Position numbers and translations under genes: made by a program. The notes beneath the pieces were generated by a model, which worked only from the letters and a program-made list of their open reading frames with translations, had not been told where the DNA came from and searched no databases. This document shows, piece by piece, positions 46,820-58,986 of a stretch of DNA of 64,000 nucleotides. Source of the stretch: Maylandia zebra (lineage: Eukaryota; Chordata; Actinopteri; Cichliformes; Cichlidae); the NCBI RefSeq assembly GCF_041146795.1, contig NC_135176.1:18983786-19047785 (forward strand), read 5' to 3'. Positions within the stretch are counted from its first letter, which is position 1. Each line of letters begins with the position of its first letter.

Positions 46820-48055
46820 TGAATGCAAAAACTTATTTTTTTGAATAGAAATTTATAACAAACTCTGAGTCAATTACATTTAAATGGGTGATATTCAGAA
46901 TACTTTGTTTAATTTTCACTTAATGTCATTCACAATATATTTTAAAGATGTCTACAATATGTAAAAGATATAAAATGATTCCATAGAAAGTACAATACCT
47001 TACAGTGTATACAAGAATGACTAGGTCATTAAATCAGTGTCTGTTGTGTCAAGTAAGTTGCCTGCAATGATATTTAAGGTCCAGCAGGTGTCAGTATGGA
47101 GCAAAACAGCAACACTGTGTCTACACAGTGTTGCTGTTTTGCTAGTTTGAGGAATGTGCTGAAACGCTTTATGAAGCCTCATCTACCCATTACTAGTGAG
47201 GTGATTACAGCCTTAAGAAACATGCTCCGTTTGCCATTTGTCCCTATATTTACAGCCAACTATATAAAATGCTTTGCTCTGCCAGCTGCAGAGAGCGCAA
47301 CTGTTAAACAATTCTAAGATAAAATCACGAGCTCACTCAGTCATTAAGTAGTGGAAGGAGAGTACACACAACGTAAAGTATTCACCAGTCCAAACTTGTT
47401 AAAGACATTTTCCTGAAACAGACGCATTTGAGCTTTAGACTTCAATTTAAGTTGATTCAACTTTATTGCCAGGGCTGACTTGGAGTTGCTCATCTTGCTC
47501 ATTAGATTCCGATGAAGAGCCAGGAACAGAGCTACCAATTCTGATTGTTGAAACATGTTCTGAAAAGTCAGTGACTTTACACCTAAGCTAGCTAAATTGC
47601 CATTTTTTGAATGACTTGAGTTCTGAAAGGTGCTATACAATAAAAATAAATCTAATAGAAGCATGATAAACACTCACCAGCCACTTCATTATTTACAGCA
47701 GCCAGACTGCTTTACAACTCAGTAAATGTATGTAGATTTAGTTCAAACCTGACAGTGATTTTCCAGAGTAACAGGGTTGCTGATGGCAGGTTCTCATTTC
47801 AAGCTGCTGTGATGCAATCAGACCCAAATCTGATGTTCCCTATATTTTGTCAAGTCCGTTGTTCATTTCAGAGCAGAACTCTTTGCAGTAAATTTTGAGT
47901 AAAACTACAGTCACCTGATGTGGTTCAAGTCCAAGTCAGATAATATTGAAAGCCAAGCCATTAAAACACTGAGACTAAAAAGTCTGTATTTTACTGAGGG
48001 CCAACCAGGTGTTGTTGAATTAAAATTCAAGCCTATTGTTTAACACAATGAGAAC
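46820..48055. other. Intergenic stretch without recognised gene
   Basis: AT-rich, no coding exon. It contains the hairpin at 47100-47143. Short frames here show no similarity that I recognise. Confidence 0.5.
47100..47143. repeat. Perfect 21-bp inverted repeat, 2-nt spacer
   Basis: AGCAAAACAGCAACACTGTG(T) and its exact reverse complement flank CT. Confidence 0.97.
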
Positions 48056-48533
48056 ACTGGTTTCATGTCAATAGTTTATTCAAATTACAGCAACATCAGC
48101 TCTTAAACATCAAGCAATAAATGCTTTCCATCTTCACATAAAGATCCAGTCCAAGTCCTCTTTTCACCTGAGAGAAAGGAAATAGACTGAACGATGTGCA
48201 AAATAAAAAGCCAACACAGATTATAGTGAAAATAGGCTAACAATTCCAAAAAGTTTCTTTATTGCATCATGTTATTTTTCAAACTTCATCACTGCATTTC
48301 TCCAGCAGAGGTCACACTAAACAGACCACATTATTGCTAAAAGACAATTATAGGACTTAAGACATCTGACCCTTTAATCAATAACTCAACATGCATGTAT
48401 CTTACCGAGCTCTGGATTCATGTATACTGAAGCAGAGTCTCTGCAGCCACTGAATCAAGTTCTGAGACATAAATAAGAGGAAGTTAATGTCAAGAAGCTT
48501 TCGTCTAACAGCAGAATGTAACGCTTCCAACTT

Positions 48534-48612
48534 TCTGTTCAGAAAACCAACAATCACCACTGAACAATCTGACGGTAATTCCAGCTTTTCAGTTTAGGTT
48601 TCATCACCACAA
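48534..48612 (-). ncRNA. snord65: C/D snoRNA, SNORD65-like (copy in intron 5)
   Basis: C box GTGATGA (48601-48607) and D box CTGA (48539-48542). The internal GCTGGAATTACCG segment is complementary to the 18S rRNA GGTAATTCCAGC region. It sits in intron 5 of the host. Confidence 0.8.
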
Positions 48613-48765
48613 TTAATGATAAGTACTTGTCATATAGAGGAAAAATGTTACCTGATAAATTCACTGGACAGTGAACTAAGTCATCATTTGACAGACCTGA
48701 TAATAAAAAAGGGAGACATCAGAATATGCAGCACACTTTGATAAGCATCAATTTCTTTAATTTGA

Positions 48766-48850
48766 AGAGACTCAGAAAGGTGGATTAGAGACAATCGTCA
48801 GTTGTCGCATCTGACGGCACTTCCTATTCCAGGTTTTCATCATTGATACA
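48766..48850 (-). ncRNA. snord49: C/D snoRNA, SNORD49-like (copy in intron 4)
   Basis: C box ATGATGA (48837-48843) and D box CTGA (48772-48775). The central AGGAAGTGCCGTCAGATGCG and AACTGACGA match vertebrate U49, which guides 28S rRNA 2'-O-methylation. Confidence 0.88.
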
Positions 48851-49283
48851 GCCACTCAGGGCTCATAGGACTCTTAGGAAATGCATTTCCAATTAACTCT
48901 CCTTCGCACAACAAAGCACACTGAAGTATCACACAATGATGAATAGCATTGGATTCAATTTTAAACAGATTTTATTTCATTGGACAAAATGTGGAAAGCT
49001 TTTTAGGATCAGACACAATTATACAAACAAATCCCAGCAGGATTTCAAATGATGTCAATTCCATGTGGTGCACAGTGAGTACTTTAAAAATCAGTCCTTG
49101 TTGTACAAAGGTGAGCTTATCTTTAAATACAGTCAGGTTTGTTATAAGTGTACTTACGAAGACTGGCTAGGCATGTCTTCAGATGAATCTCAACCAGCTC
49201 ACTTAGAGACATCTGAAACAAAGTTCAAAATGGTGAGCCACTTGAACTGATCAAGTCAATTCTAGACAAATTTATTCTCACTT

Positions 49284-49364
49284 TGTGTTCAGAAAACCAA
49301 TGATCACCACTGAACAATCTGCCGGTAATTCCAGCTGTTATCAGTTTAAATTTCATCACAACAG
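49284..49364 (-). ncRNA. snord65: C/D snoRNA, SNORD65-like (copy in intron 3)
   Basis: C box GTGATGA (49353-49359) and D box CTGA (49289-49292). CAGCTGGAATTACCGG is complementary to 18S rRNA. A truncated relative is at 37600-37637. Confidence 0.82.
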
Positions 49365-49702
49365 AAGCAGCCAGTTTTTCTTGCTTATGGGCAGGAATGG
49401 AAATTTACCTGTGTGTAACAAATCCACATCTGTCCACTAGTTCAGCTGGGAGTGCACGCACCATGCAGACAAACATCCTTCACGGATGCTCAAGTTCTCT
49501 TCCTTTACCCGGAGGAGGAAACCGTGAGCGTGTGAGTTCATTTGTTTTGACATGCATCAGAACTACATGGGTTCAGAACTATTAAGCCAACCTATGATCC
49601 TGGTTTGTCATCCTCTTGATCTGGCATCTTCCGAGTAGCCTGAAGAGCAAACAGAAGTTAACTCATGTGAACAGACTTATTACCACAGAGCTATTTTGAG
49701 AG

Positions 49703-49786
49703 TGAGGCTCAGAACAGTGAGTGAGAAACATCGTCAGTTATCGCATCAGACGGCACTTCCTATTCACAGTTTTCATCACGGTTACA
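49703..49786 (-). ncRNA. snord49: C/D snoRNA, SNORD49-like (copy in intron 2)
   Basis: C box GTGATGA (49773-49779) and D box CTGA (49709-49712). The core AATAGGAAGTGCCGTCTGAT and AACTGACGA match U49. It differs from the intron 4 copy mostly outside the core. Confidence 0.88.
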
Positions 49787-50427
49787 GATGTATCAGACAA
49801 AGAGCTGGGTCCACTTTATGGTCACTCACCTTCCAAGGACACAAGGAGACCACAGGATGACTTGAACAGAACAATTTTTGTACTCATACTGTGACCCAAA
49901 AGCGCTAGGTCCACCTGAGAGTGAGAGGAAAATAATAATTATTTTTAAAATCCTTCTATGGTGTTCATATTGTTACTCAGCCATTTGACAGCTTTCTGAG
50001 AATTCAAAATTCACTATTTGATGTTCTTCACACAAAAAGAGATAAAGAGAATGAATGGGTTTGAAATAATTTGCATAACCACATTTTATCAGTAGCATAA
50101 GTGCGTCAGACTTTCAGAAATATGATTTTCCAGACTCATGGCAGACATGAGACATCGAGGAGGCATTCAATGCTTGCATTAAGATATGCAGAAAGCAAAA
50201 AGCACAGGACCAGCAGTCCTCCCCACGTGGCTACAACATCACAACTAAGAACAATGCTAACCTTCAACTTTAACGAACTGAAATCACGACTTAAACACGC
50301 TTACAAACTAACCTTTAACGCAGGGCCTTCCATCTAAAACCACGGCAGCCTTCTCACGTATCAATGCACTTCGCAAGTTCAGCGAAACTAGCGACAATGA
50401 ACCACACCGGACGAGAAGAGACCAAAA

Positions 50428-50460
50428 GGGCGAACAATGCGCGTTTGCGCGTTTTTATAC
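50428..50460 (-). promoter_or_regulatory. snhg29: TATA box and 5'TOP-like start of the snoRNA host
   Basis: The minus strand has TATAAAAA (50452-50459) followed about 25-30 nt later by CCCTTTTGGTCTCTTCTC, a pyrimidine-rich start typical of TOP genes. Exact start inferred. Confidence 0.65.
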
Positions 50461-51478
50461 TGCGGCTGTCGCGGAAATAAAACGTCAGTGCTACTTCGGC
50501 TTTCTTCGCATTTTGTCGGAGAAAACCGTCACTCACTTGCTCCAACGCCTCGCTAGCTTTGATAATCCTTTTCTTTTCTTTTCTTTTTTTTTTTAATAAC
50601 ACTTTAATTGTGGTGATAGATACTTTTTTAAATGCGTGTATTTTAACCATTTGAACATTTTTGTTTTATTTATAACAACGTGCCGGATTTTTTGTTAGCA
50701 TTTTAGCATCTAATTACCAGCTAAGAGCTGTATTATAGTGGTCATCACCTACTTTTGTGTGTTATTTATTTGTTTATGTGCTCAAGCTAGTAATTTATGT
50801 TTGTCCACTTAACTGTGAATTTTATTTTTTTCTCCCGTTAACAAATGCAGCTATTTCTTAATATAAAATGTGACCTGTGACCGCACATTGTCGCTGTTTG
50901 ACAGCTAACTCTGTGTCTCGTCGCTCATTTCAGAGTATGTGGGTCTTCTCTCTGAGGCTGTGGGACCGTCATTTTGTTCTGAATTTGTTTCCTCTGCGGA
51001 CTTTGGATAACACATCACATCTTCTGAGTGCTTCAGGTAAAGATTTTTACAACTTGCATAATCCTTGACCAGCAAACAGGCCCGTAAGGAATGTTAGTTT
51101 GGGGTCTGCAGTGCTGCCATGAGAAGTAGTAGTAATGACAGTAGTAACTTTGTTCAGGTGACTGTCTACGTTTCTACAACATTTGGTGAAAATCCATTAA
51201 GATTTCTTTGTTAAAAAGAAAAACTTTATTTGTTTGTGTATTTCTGCATTACTGTCCATTGACTACTAAAAATAGAATTTAAATTTTAAATTCTGACAAG
51301 CTTAGAAGGCATTGTGCTGCGTGGATTCTGTAGTTCTGTGGGTGATTTATGAGAAAGGGATAAATACAAGAAGTGCGTCCTCTTGCAGTGAATGAAACGT
51401 GTGCTTGTAGTGGTGATAGCGGCTTCTTGAAGGAGGTGTGTGTTCATGCGTGTGTGTACATCGATCAGCTGCATCAGC

Positions 51479-51533
51479 ATGTTGCCACCTGTGAAGAAGG
51501 ACCGGGTCATTACTCAGCTCCCAAAGGTTAGTC

Positions 51534-51628
<95 letters not shown>

Positions 51629-54600
51629 GCACGCGCACACACACAAACCCCATGATTGTAGTTGAATCTCCTACCCTTACCTTATCGCAAACCTGAACCT
51701 AGTCTTAATCCTCAATAAAGGTACTCCACAATGACTTCTGTGTTTATCCCCATGGTAACAAAAATCTCCATGGATACAAAAAGGCACAGGCTGTTAACCT
51801 TGCTGCCATCTGGCAAGTGATAAAAAAAGTATCTCCAGCCGTGCAACCTGATCTCAGAGCATGAAGAGACGGAATCTCCAGTTTTACATCATGACTGAAA
51901 TGAATGTTGAGTCTTTATTCCTGAATGGGTCAGTTTATCCAAGCATGATAAAACATGGACATGTTTTTTTTTATAGTGTTTTAGTGCAAATGCAGCGCTG
52001 CACACCAAAGAAGGCTTCCACCCGCACGTGAAGGCTGCATGCCAGGTCCAGAAAGCAGACACAGTGAGGTAAGGTCACATAAGGATTAATAAACACTCTC
52101 TGCCTCCCATCATGCTACTACACACATCTCTACACTGTGGGTTTAAATTATATTAATGAGTTTCTGATTAATTTGGTCTTCTAAATCACATTAGACTGAC
52201 TGTGTCAGCTGACGCTCCTGCCACATCTGACCACTTTCTGTTGGTGGTGTTTTTAAAGAAAAGGCTAATGGCATTTATTTTTACAAACCACTTTTTTTTA
52301 AAAAGGTCAAAACCATTGACTTTGCTTAGATGTTTACTCCTCGTAAAGAAGTAAATCTGAACAAACTAGTCTCACGTAAATACAGTAAGGTTTATGTAGG
52401 ATAGGTACATTTTAGCCTCTCTTTACCATCCCAGTGTGTGAAAAGGGGGGGTGGGGGTGGGGCTATGAATAAAAATAGCTGTAATTCCTGCATTACTGAG
52501 GCAGTGATGCAGAACTCCTTAAATTAAGTCTTCACTTCACTTTACTAAATTCCCAGTGCTTCCAACATATCAAGTATTTATGTAATTAAATGTTTGAGTG
52601 ATTTCTCCATGCTGTGGAATACCCTGCTGTGTATTTTCATGATTTTGAGTGAATGCTGACAGTTGTGGATTTCTGTTCTCAGCTTTAATGTTGCTAAGGT
52701 CATCGTCGTGGGTGATGTTGCAGTTGGCAAAACGTGTCTGATCAGCAGGTAAGAAGCTTTTATATAGCTACAGCTCTATATGTTATATAGCTTGATATAT
52801 AGAGACATGATGAACATGACCTCCTGAAATTAAAACTGAATGTCACAATGGGGGAAGAAATGTGATTTAAGTGAACATGAATAGTTTTTGGTGTCAGACT
52901 GGCTGTTCTGAGTATTTCAGAAAATGCTGATCTACAGTTTACAGAGAATGGTCAGAAAAAGAATCTAGAGAATATCCAGTGAGCAGTAATTCTCTGTGGA
53001 AGAAACACCTTGCTGATTTCAGAGTTTAAAGGAGAACGGCCAGACCGCTGTTAGAAAGACAAAAACAAGTCAAGCATCCACTGGTATGCAGAAGACCATC
53101 ACTGAGTGCACAGCATGTTGAACCTTAAAGCAGATGAGCTGCAGCAGCAGAAGACCACACCAGGTGTCACTCCTGTCATCCAAGCAGGAGACTGAGATTT
53201 ACAATTCACAGAACCTGAAAAAATGTTTCCTGGTTTGATGATTCTCAATTTGTGCTGAAACATTCAGAGGTAGGGTCAGAATTTAGGGTAAATAGCATGA
53301 CAACATTGATCCCACCTGCTTTGTGTCACTGGTGTAATGGTGTGGGGCGTGAATTTACCTAACACTTTTTGTTCACCTAAATTACACCTAAAGCATAACA
53401 TACTAAGGCAGAAACTTTCAATCACACCTAAAGACACTGAGCATGTGCACAGAGCTGAGGCTCATTTGTTTTTCTCATCCTCATTTCTAGGGATGGGTAT
53501 CGTTTAGGTTTTATCTGATACCAGTGCCAAACCGGTACTTTTGAAACGGTGCCGGTGCTTAAACGGTGCTCGAACCGGTGCTTAAAGAATCAAGAACACA
53601 AACTTTGTCCAAAAACCTCTCATGTTCAGCTATTTTTTATAAAAAGGGTTATCCCCTGCAGCTATAGGGCATATATGGTATCACTCTTGACTGGAAGCAG
53701 TGGAAAAAACACAAACTTTGTCCAAAAACCTCTCATGTTTAACTGTTTTCCACTTTTTCTTTGGTCTTTTTAGCCTTTTTGGCCAGGGTGAAGGGAGTAT
53801 CTGCCATCAAACAAGAGGACAGTCGCATGTAGCTATGATGATGTTTGCTAGTTCACCTTACATGCATTAATGTAATAACGTGGTTAGCCTACTCAACGTA
53901 AATTACACACGAACAACATTAAGCTACTCACGCAGAGAAGAACGGCTGCTGCTGCATCATCATCCGTCATCATTTCTGCTACACTGGCAGGGCTAGGGGC
54001 CAGGACTCTCCTCTTCGTCTTTTTGGGGGATGTTGCTAACTCCGGGTCTGATAACTGGCAACCCACCCGCAGTAGATGTGCTCGGTGTGAGGTCTCGCAG
54101 CAAGCTATCAAATATGGCGCATTTCTCGGCTTTTAAAAAAACGCTATGCATCGCCAGGTGTTTCATCGGATTCGAGGTGTTTCCTCCTTTTCACAGTATC
54201 ACCTTAAAGCACTTGTTGCAGGCTGCTGAGTTTGCATATTTTACTCTGAAGTACAGCCAGACTTTGACCGCTTCGCTTTGGGCATTTTTAATCTGTAGCT
54301 CTGCTCTAAAAGAACGTACGTACCTGGGCCCGCCTACTACGCTCGCAAAGGTGAAATGATTGGCTAGAATCCAAAGTGTATGACATCTTAGGAAAACAAA
54401 AGCACCGAAATGAAGCACCGAAATGTGCGCTGCGTTTCGGTCTGGTTACTACCGTTTATGTCAGAACCGATACCCATCCCTACTCATTACAGGTTAATAG
54501 TTTCAGCAGAAACCATGCCACTCAGGATGAAGACTTTTATGATACCACAAATGTCATTTACATTTAATTACTAATGAATATTTGGAATATTTTGTATTTC

Positions 54601-57600
54601 AGTAGTAGGATGGAATCAGTTTACTGTATTGTTTGGTAAAAATGCTTAAGAAATGAAGCATTTTATTCAACAAATGTTAAAAAGATTTTCGTTTTACCTT
54701 TCTTAGTCTGCCAGCTGTCCCCTGTTGCTCTCAGGTTCTGTAAGGGTGCGTTTGAGAAGAACTACAAAGCGACTATAGGGGTGGATTTTGAGATGGAGCG
54801 CTTTGAGGTGCTTGGTGTTCCCTTCAGTTTACAGCTGTAAGTGTACTTCTTAACCAGAGAGAAACATCCAGTTCGTAGACTGAGCCCTAGGGTCATATGA
54901 GTAATCTCCACGAAGAAGTTCAAATATGAGCAGTCTGTGTGTAATGAGATCACATAAATAGATAATTGTGGGGCTGTGCAGCATCCGCCTGATAATTTCA
55001 CGATCTGGTTGTTCAGGCTGCTCAGTGCGACTTAAATGACATGCCTTGAATTCACTATGTCACCTTCAGATGTGCGTGTACCTGCTGTGAGTGCACATGT
55101 AGAATCAGTGTAATATTAAGGTAATCATTTTGGCATCTAGTCAACATTAGGACTCTAGTTCACTTTTAATCCCACTGTTTCTTTCACATTCACCAAATAT
55201 TCCAAAGACGACCATTAAAGCTCTCGTGTGATCTGTTTTAGGTGGGATACAGCAGGTCAGGAGCGCTTCAAGTGTATCGCTTCCACCTATTACAGAGGAG
55301 CACAAGGTGAATGAAGATTCAAAATATTCATTTTTGTCTTTTAACTAAAGCTGGTGAAAGATTCGTGTTCTCGTTCTGACCCATATCAAACTGTCTGCAT
55401 TTCTCCAGCCATTATTGTCGTGTTTGACTTAAGCAGTGTGGGCTCACTGGCTCATGCCAGGTAAGGCGTTTCCATTACAATGTCATTGTCAGATATTTTC
55501 TCTAAAAAGCCGATAAAATGTATGTGTGTGTGTATATGTGTGTGCATCCAGGCAGTGGCTGGAAGATGCTATGAAGGAAAATGACCCGTCCAGTGTCTTA
55601 TTGTTCCTTGTCGGTACCAAGAAGGACCTCAGTGTGGGTGAATTTTATGAAAAAATTATGAAACACTGAGATTTGACCTGACATTTTTAATGTAATAGTT
55701 GATTAATAAGTTGAAAATGTGAGGTGAGATTGTGAGGATTGTTACTGATTCAAAGCCTTTCATTCAAAATGAAAGGCTTTGAATGATAGGAATTTTTTAG
55801 TTAATAATAAAAACTCTTGTCGTCATACATGACAGACTTTAACAGTAATAAAAATATTTCTGCTTTCAATTTTAGTCTTCTGTAAAATGCCAGATATTGG
55901 GGAGTTTCGTTCTGATCAGTCAGATTGTTGATAATGGGTTGACTGGTTGCTGAAGTTGCCCTGCAGTGACTCATCACTCTCGCTCTGTCTGTGTTTTGCT
56001 CTTCAGTCTCCTGACCTGTTGGCTCAGATTGAGCAGGAAGCCATGAGGCTCTCTGAGGAAATCAAAGCAGAGTACTGGGCCGTGTCTGCAAAGTCAGGTG
56101 GGAGATAAACAGTCGGTCATCAAGCCTGAATGCTTTTCATTTTCATGTTTTGTTCTCTCAGTAAACTCTGTGACTTTGTTTTTGTCCAGGAGATGGTGTG
56201 AAGGACTTCTTCTTCCGTGTGGCTTCTTTGACTTTTGAGGCCAATGTTTTATCTGAGCTGGAGAGGAGCGGGTCGAGGCATGTTGGTGACATAATCAGTG
56301 AGTCCACATTATTCAGTGGTTGTTATCTGGTTGTTAGCACAAAAATGAAAGGGGCTGTGCTTTATCTGTTTATGTTTTTTGTGAGTAGGCAAAAACACAT
56401 TTAAAAAAAATCTTTTTTGCTTAGACACACGGAGTGTTTTCTAATCTTACCTCCATTGACTGTCACTGGAGTGGCTTTCGACCAACTCACTCCACAGTGG
56501 GTCAAAGCCAGACCTTCTCCAGTGAGGTCTGGAGACTCTGTAAGTGCCCCTGTAGCACAGTGATCCACCAAATAAATTGCTATTAATCAAACAAATGTGG
56601 TATGCCACTGAAAATTGTTAATACGTATAAAAATGATCTTGGCAGCACTAAAACAAGCCCACTGTGACCTTTACCCCCTCTCATTAAAAAAGAGAATGAT
56701 TGTGACATAGTAATCTGGGATCCTCTGTCATGAAATCACTCTCTTCCTTTCTGTGTGCAGAGATTATTGCTTTTCGTATTATCCAACTCGCTGCCGGAGG
56801 AGCTTCGGGAATGTTTTGAGCAATGTTCCCTCTAAGCTGCGCGCCTGGGCAATTGCGCACTGCTGGCACGATCTCTGCGCAGAAAAAATCTGCGTTGCGC
56901 ACAAAAATAAAATCTAACCTGAATTGAAATTAAAGTAAATATGTTAACAATTCTGCTTTGCAGTGTTAGTGACTGGCTGCTCCAGTATGGGATTAGAACG
57001 ATGCCACCTTATCCCATAGTCCAGCCAATAATGCGCACCTAATCAATGTCATTGACAGGCCATGACGTCCTTATGTGCCGACACCGGTGTTTTAGCTAGC
57101 AAAGCGGCGTGGCTGATGTGGAGTGAAGCCACGTTAATGACAACGTGTACAACCATTGGAGATGTGAGCAGGACAGACGGAACAATTGATGGAAAAACTG
57201 TGGACTTTATACCAGTTTTTCAATTGTGTTGATAGGCCACGTAAAACCAGAGTAATGATAAAAATAAATGCAATGTTTGGTTTTCTTCCTGAATACTATC
57301 GTTGTTTATATTTACTGCAGGAAGAAACGGCTAAATTGGCGTTTTATAAGAAAAAAGGCTCGAAAGCCTGTGAGCAAAACCAAAAACACCCCCACCCTTT
57401 CCCATTGGTCGAAAAATGTACCATGTCGACCAAACAAAACATGGCATTTGTTGTTTAGGGAGGGGGAAAGTTTTAGGAGTGACGGTGGTGTTTTGAGATG
57501 TGAGAGATTTGCAACGTTTAGCGTAAATCTTGTGTAGTCAGTGTGCAGTGTAGTCAATTGTTTTGTTGTGTGTGTCAGAACAATGAGGCGACTGCTGAAT

Positions 57601-58986
57601 GTTACAGGTGTTACAGGAGTGATACATCTCCTGTTGTCAGGCCTGCAGGTATCAGGCTGTGTTCTCCTTTATCTCATAGTGGACAGAAATTAGTTTTTGG
57701 AGTGACACAAATAATTTGTGTGGCATCAGATTCGATGCAGCAAACCTGATTGTTCTATAAATAGTTTGAAATGTTTATTTTTAAAAAACGCCTTGGCTGC
57801 ATTTTTAGGTAAACAGCTGCAAAAAACTTTGTTGTTTGCATAACTCAGTTACTTTTTTGAAGAAGTAACTATATAATTAATTGCCCAACACTGGTCATTA
57901 TATACTGTATTTTGCAGAGAGAGAGTACCAGGACTCTCTCCCAGACCACAGACTCATAGTCATAATACAAGTCAGAGCTTTATTTAAAAAGAAAGAAAGA
58001 AAGAAAGCTGTGTTTTCAAAATTGGAGCTCAAGATATTTTTACTTCCAATAGGGACTAAGTTAAGTTATATAGGAAAAAACTCAAATCATTTTGTGTCCT
58101 TGATATTTTACACCCCTGAATGCTAACCACTGCTCTGCTATTGATGTTTCCTACTATAACACAAGCAATCTCTGTTTGTTTGTTTATCCACCAACTCCTC
58201 CTACACAACCGTGAGCTGAGAAATCAAAAGTCAAGGCACGCGTGTACATCTTGAGCCCCTACAGGTTCTTATATATATTAGATATGTCAGCATATTCTCT
58301 AGCAACCACCTAACAACAGGCTAATATGACCCATTTTTAGGTTTTGTGTACTTATGACACTTTATAAAAGCATCTTGATGTTTACAGTATCATTATTACA
58401 GATTTTGACACATTAGCTTATGAAGTTTACTGTATTTAGGGATTATATCAAAAGTTTAATGTCAGATAAATAACTGCGTTTTTGGTGAAGTGGTTCCTCA
58501 CTAAATTTAAGATGTAAATACATTTTACTGCTTATAAACTTACAATCATTCTTATATTGGTCTTCTATATATTTCTATAAACAACACCCACCACCCCTAT
58601 GTTTTAACTTTTCTTTGTGTAATTAACCATATCAATGTGCCGATAGCATAAACAGACCAAACAGTAATGTAGCATAGGCATGTATTTGTACTGATGAAGG
58701 GAGAACTCCTGCGTAACCAATATGCCCCGTGTTCACTGCATCTGCCAGTTCAATGGTGTGACTTCTGTGTGTTAACATAGATATATCTTTGAGGAAATCT
58801 AACCGTTAAGATCCATTCACAAATTGATTGTTCTATTGCTTCCAGTGAGAAAAAGAAAGCTCACATTGCTTATACGAATAACATAAAAGTGAAAAAAATT
58901 ATATGTTTTTATTTATGTTGCTCACAGGGATCACAGACAGCACAGAGACCAGCCATAAACCAAAGAAGAAGCCCAACTGCTGCTGA
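51479..58986 (+). CDS. rab34: RAB34 small GTPase
   Basis: Ten coding exons: 51479-51526, 51977-52068, 52683-52748, 54735-54836, 55242-55306, 55409-55460, 55552-55633, 56007-56097, 56190-56297 and 58928-58986. They sum to 255 codons with stop (254 aa; human 259). The start [16 protein letters not shown] parallels human RAB34. P-loop GDVAVGKTC, switch I region [38 protein letters not shown] and SAKSG give the five G motifs. The C-terminus KKKPNCC carries the double-Cys prenylation site. The [10 protein letters not shown] and [12 protein letters not shown] blocks favour RAB34 over RAB36. RAB34 acts in Golgi/lysosome positioning, macropinocytosis and early ciliogenesis. A 5' UTR exon may lie at about 50934-51036. 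Introns 3 and 9 hold transposons. Confidence 0.95.
51534..51625. repeat. (CA)n(TA)n microsatellite in rab34 intron 1
   Basis: About 44 bp of AC repeats followed by about 48 bp of AT repeats, starting a few bases after the exon 1 donor. Confidence 0.95.
52890..53385 (+). mobile_element. Decayed Tc1-like fossil in rab34 intron 3
   Basis: Collinear with the same common Tc1-like transposase family as 29510-31040 (TGGCTGTTCTGAGTATTTC, then GGTGTAATGGTGTGGGG). Many indels. No open frame. Confidence 0.65.
53488..54482 (-). mobile_element. hAT element with BED-finger fragment in rab34 intron 3
   Basis: Inverted ends TAGGGATGGGTATCG / CGGTT..CGATACCCATCCCTA-type. The flanks CTCATTTC (53480-53487) and CTCATTAC (54483-54490) form an 8-bp duplication with one mismatch. 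The minus strand encodes [20 protein letters not shown], a BED-type zinc finger as at the N-terminus of hAT transposases. No complete transposase. Confidence 0.82.
55748..55784. repeat. Perfect 16-bp inverted repeat, 5-nt loop, rab34 intron 7
   Basis: ATTCAAAGCCTTTCAT and its exact reverse complement surround TCAAA. Confidence 0.95.
56821..58060 (+). mobile_element. hAT-like element starting CAATGTTCCCTCTAA, rab34 intron 9
   Basis: The terminal CAATGTTCCCTCTAAGCTGC is complementary to the right ends at 19067 and 29453. The body 56886-57980 is very similar to 27358-28440. The right end is missing. This is the only copy in the window that retains the left terminus. Confidence 0.68.

Larger units (their letters stand above)
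48060..50430 (-). ncRNA. snhg29: snoRNA host gene, SNHG29-type (SNORD49/SNORD65 host)
   Basis: Seven exons by splice consensus: about 50313-50430, 49830-49914, 49592-49639, 49158-49212, 48652-48696, 48406-48461 and 48060-48167. AATAAA at 48075-48080. Exons have no long frame. Introns 2 and 4 carry SNORD49-like genes and introns 3 and 5 SNORD65-like genes; none was found in introns 1 and 6. The promoter has a TATA box and a C/T-rich start, as in 5'TOP snoRNA hosts. From memory, the human gene holding SNORD49A, SNORD49B and SNORD65 is SNHG29 on 17p11.2, which supports orthology. Spliced exons are presumably short-lived RNA. Exon 3 has an 11-codon frame (MPDQEDDKPGS) of unknown meaning. The gene is divergent from rab34. 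Confidence 0.88.

Noticed and set aside
47100-47143. microRNA precursor
   Set aside because: The stem is only 21 bp with a 2-nt spacer, which is too short and lacks a Drosha-type loop and flanks.
48255-48330. Fifth C/D snoRNA in intron 6 of the host gene
   Set aside because: A C-box-like GTGATGA is present on the minus strand, but no D box (CTGA) or terminal stem was found.
48060-50430. Ribosomal protein gene RPL23A as the snoRNA host next to rab34
   Set aside because: Exons have no RPL23A coding frame, and the snoRNAs match U49 and the 18S GGTAATTCCAGC guide, not SNORD4/42.
51479-58986. RAB36 instead of RAB34
   Set aside because: [20 protein letters not shown] and [12 protein letters not shown] agree with RAB34; RAB36 has FEIERFEIAG and ASAYYRGAQV.
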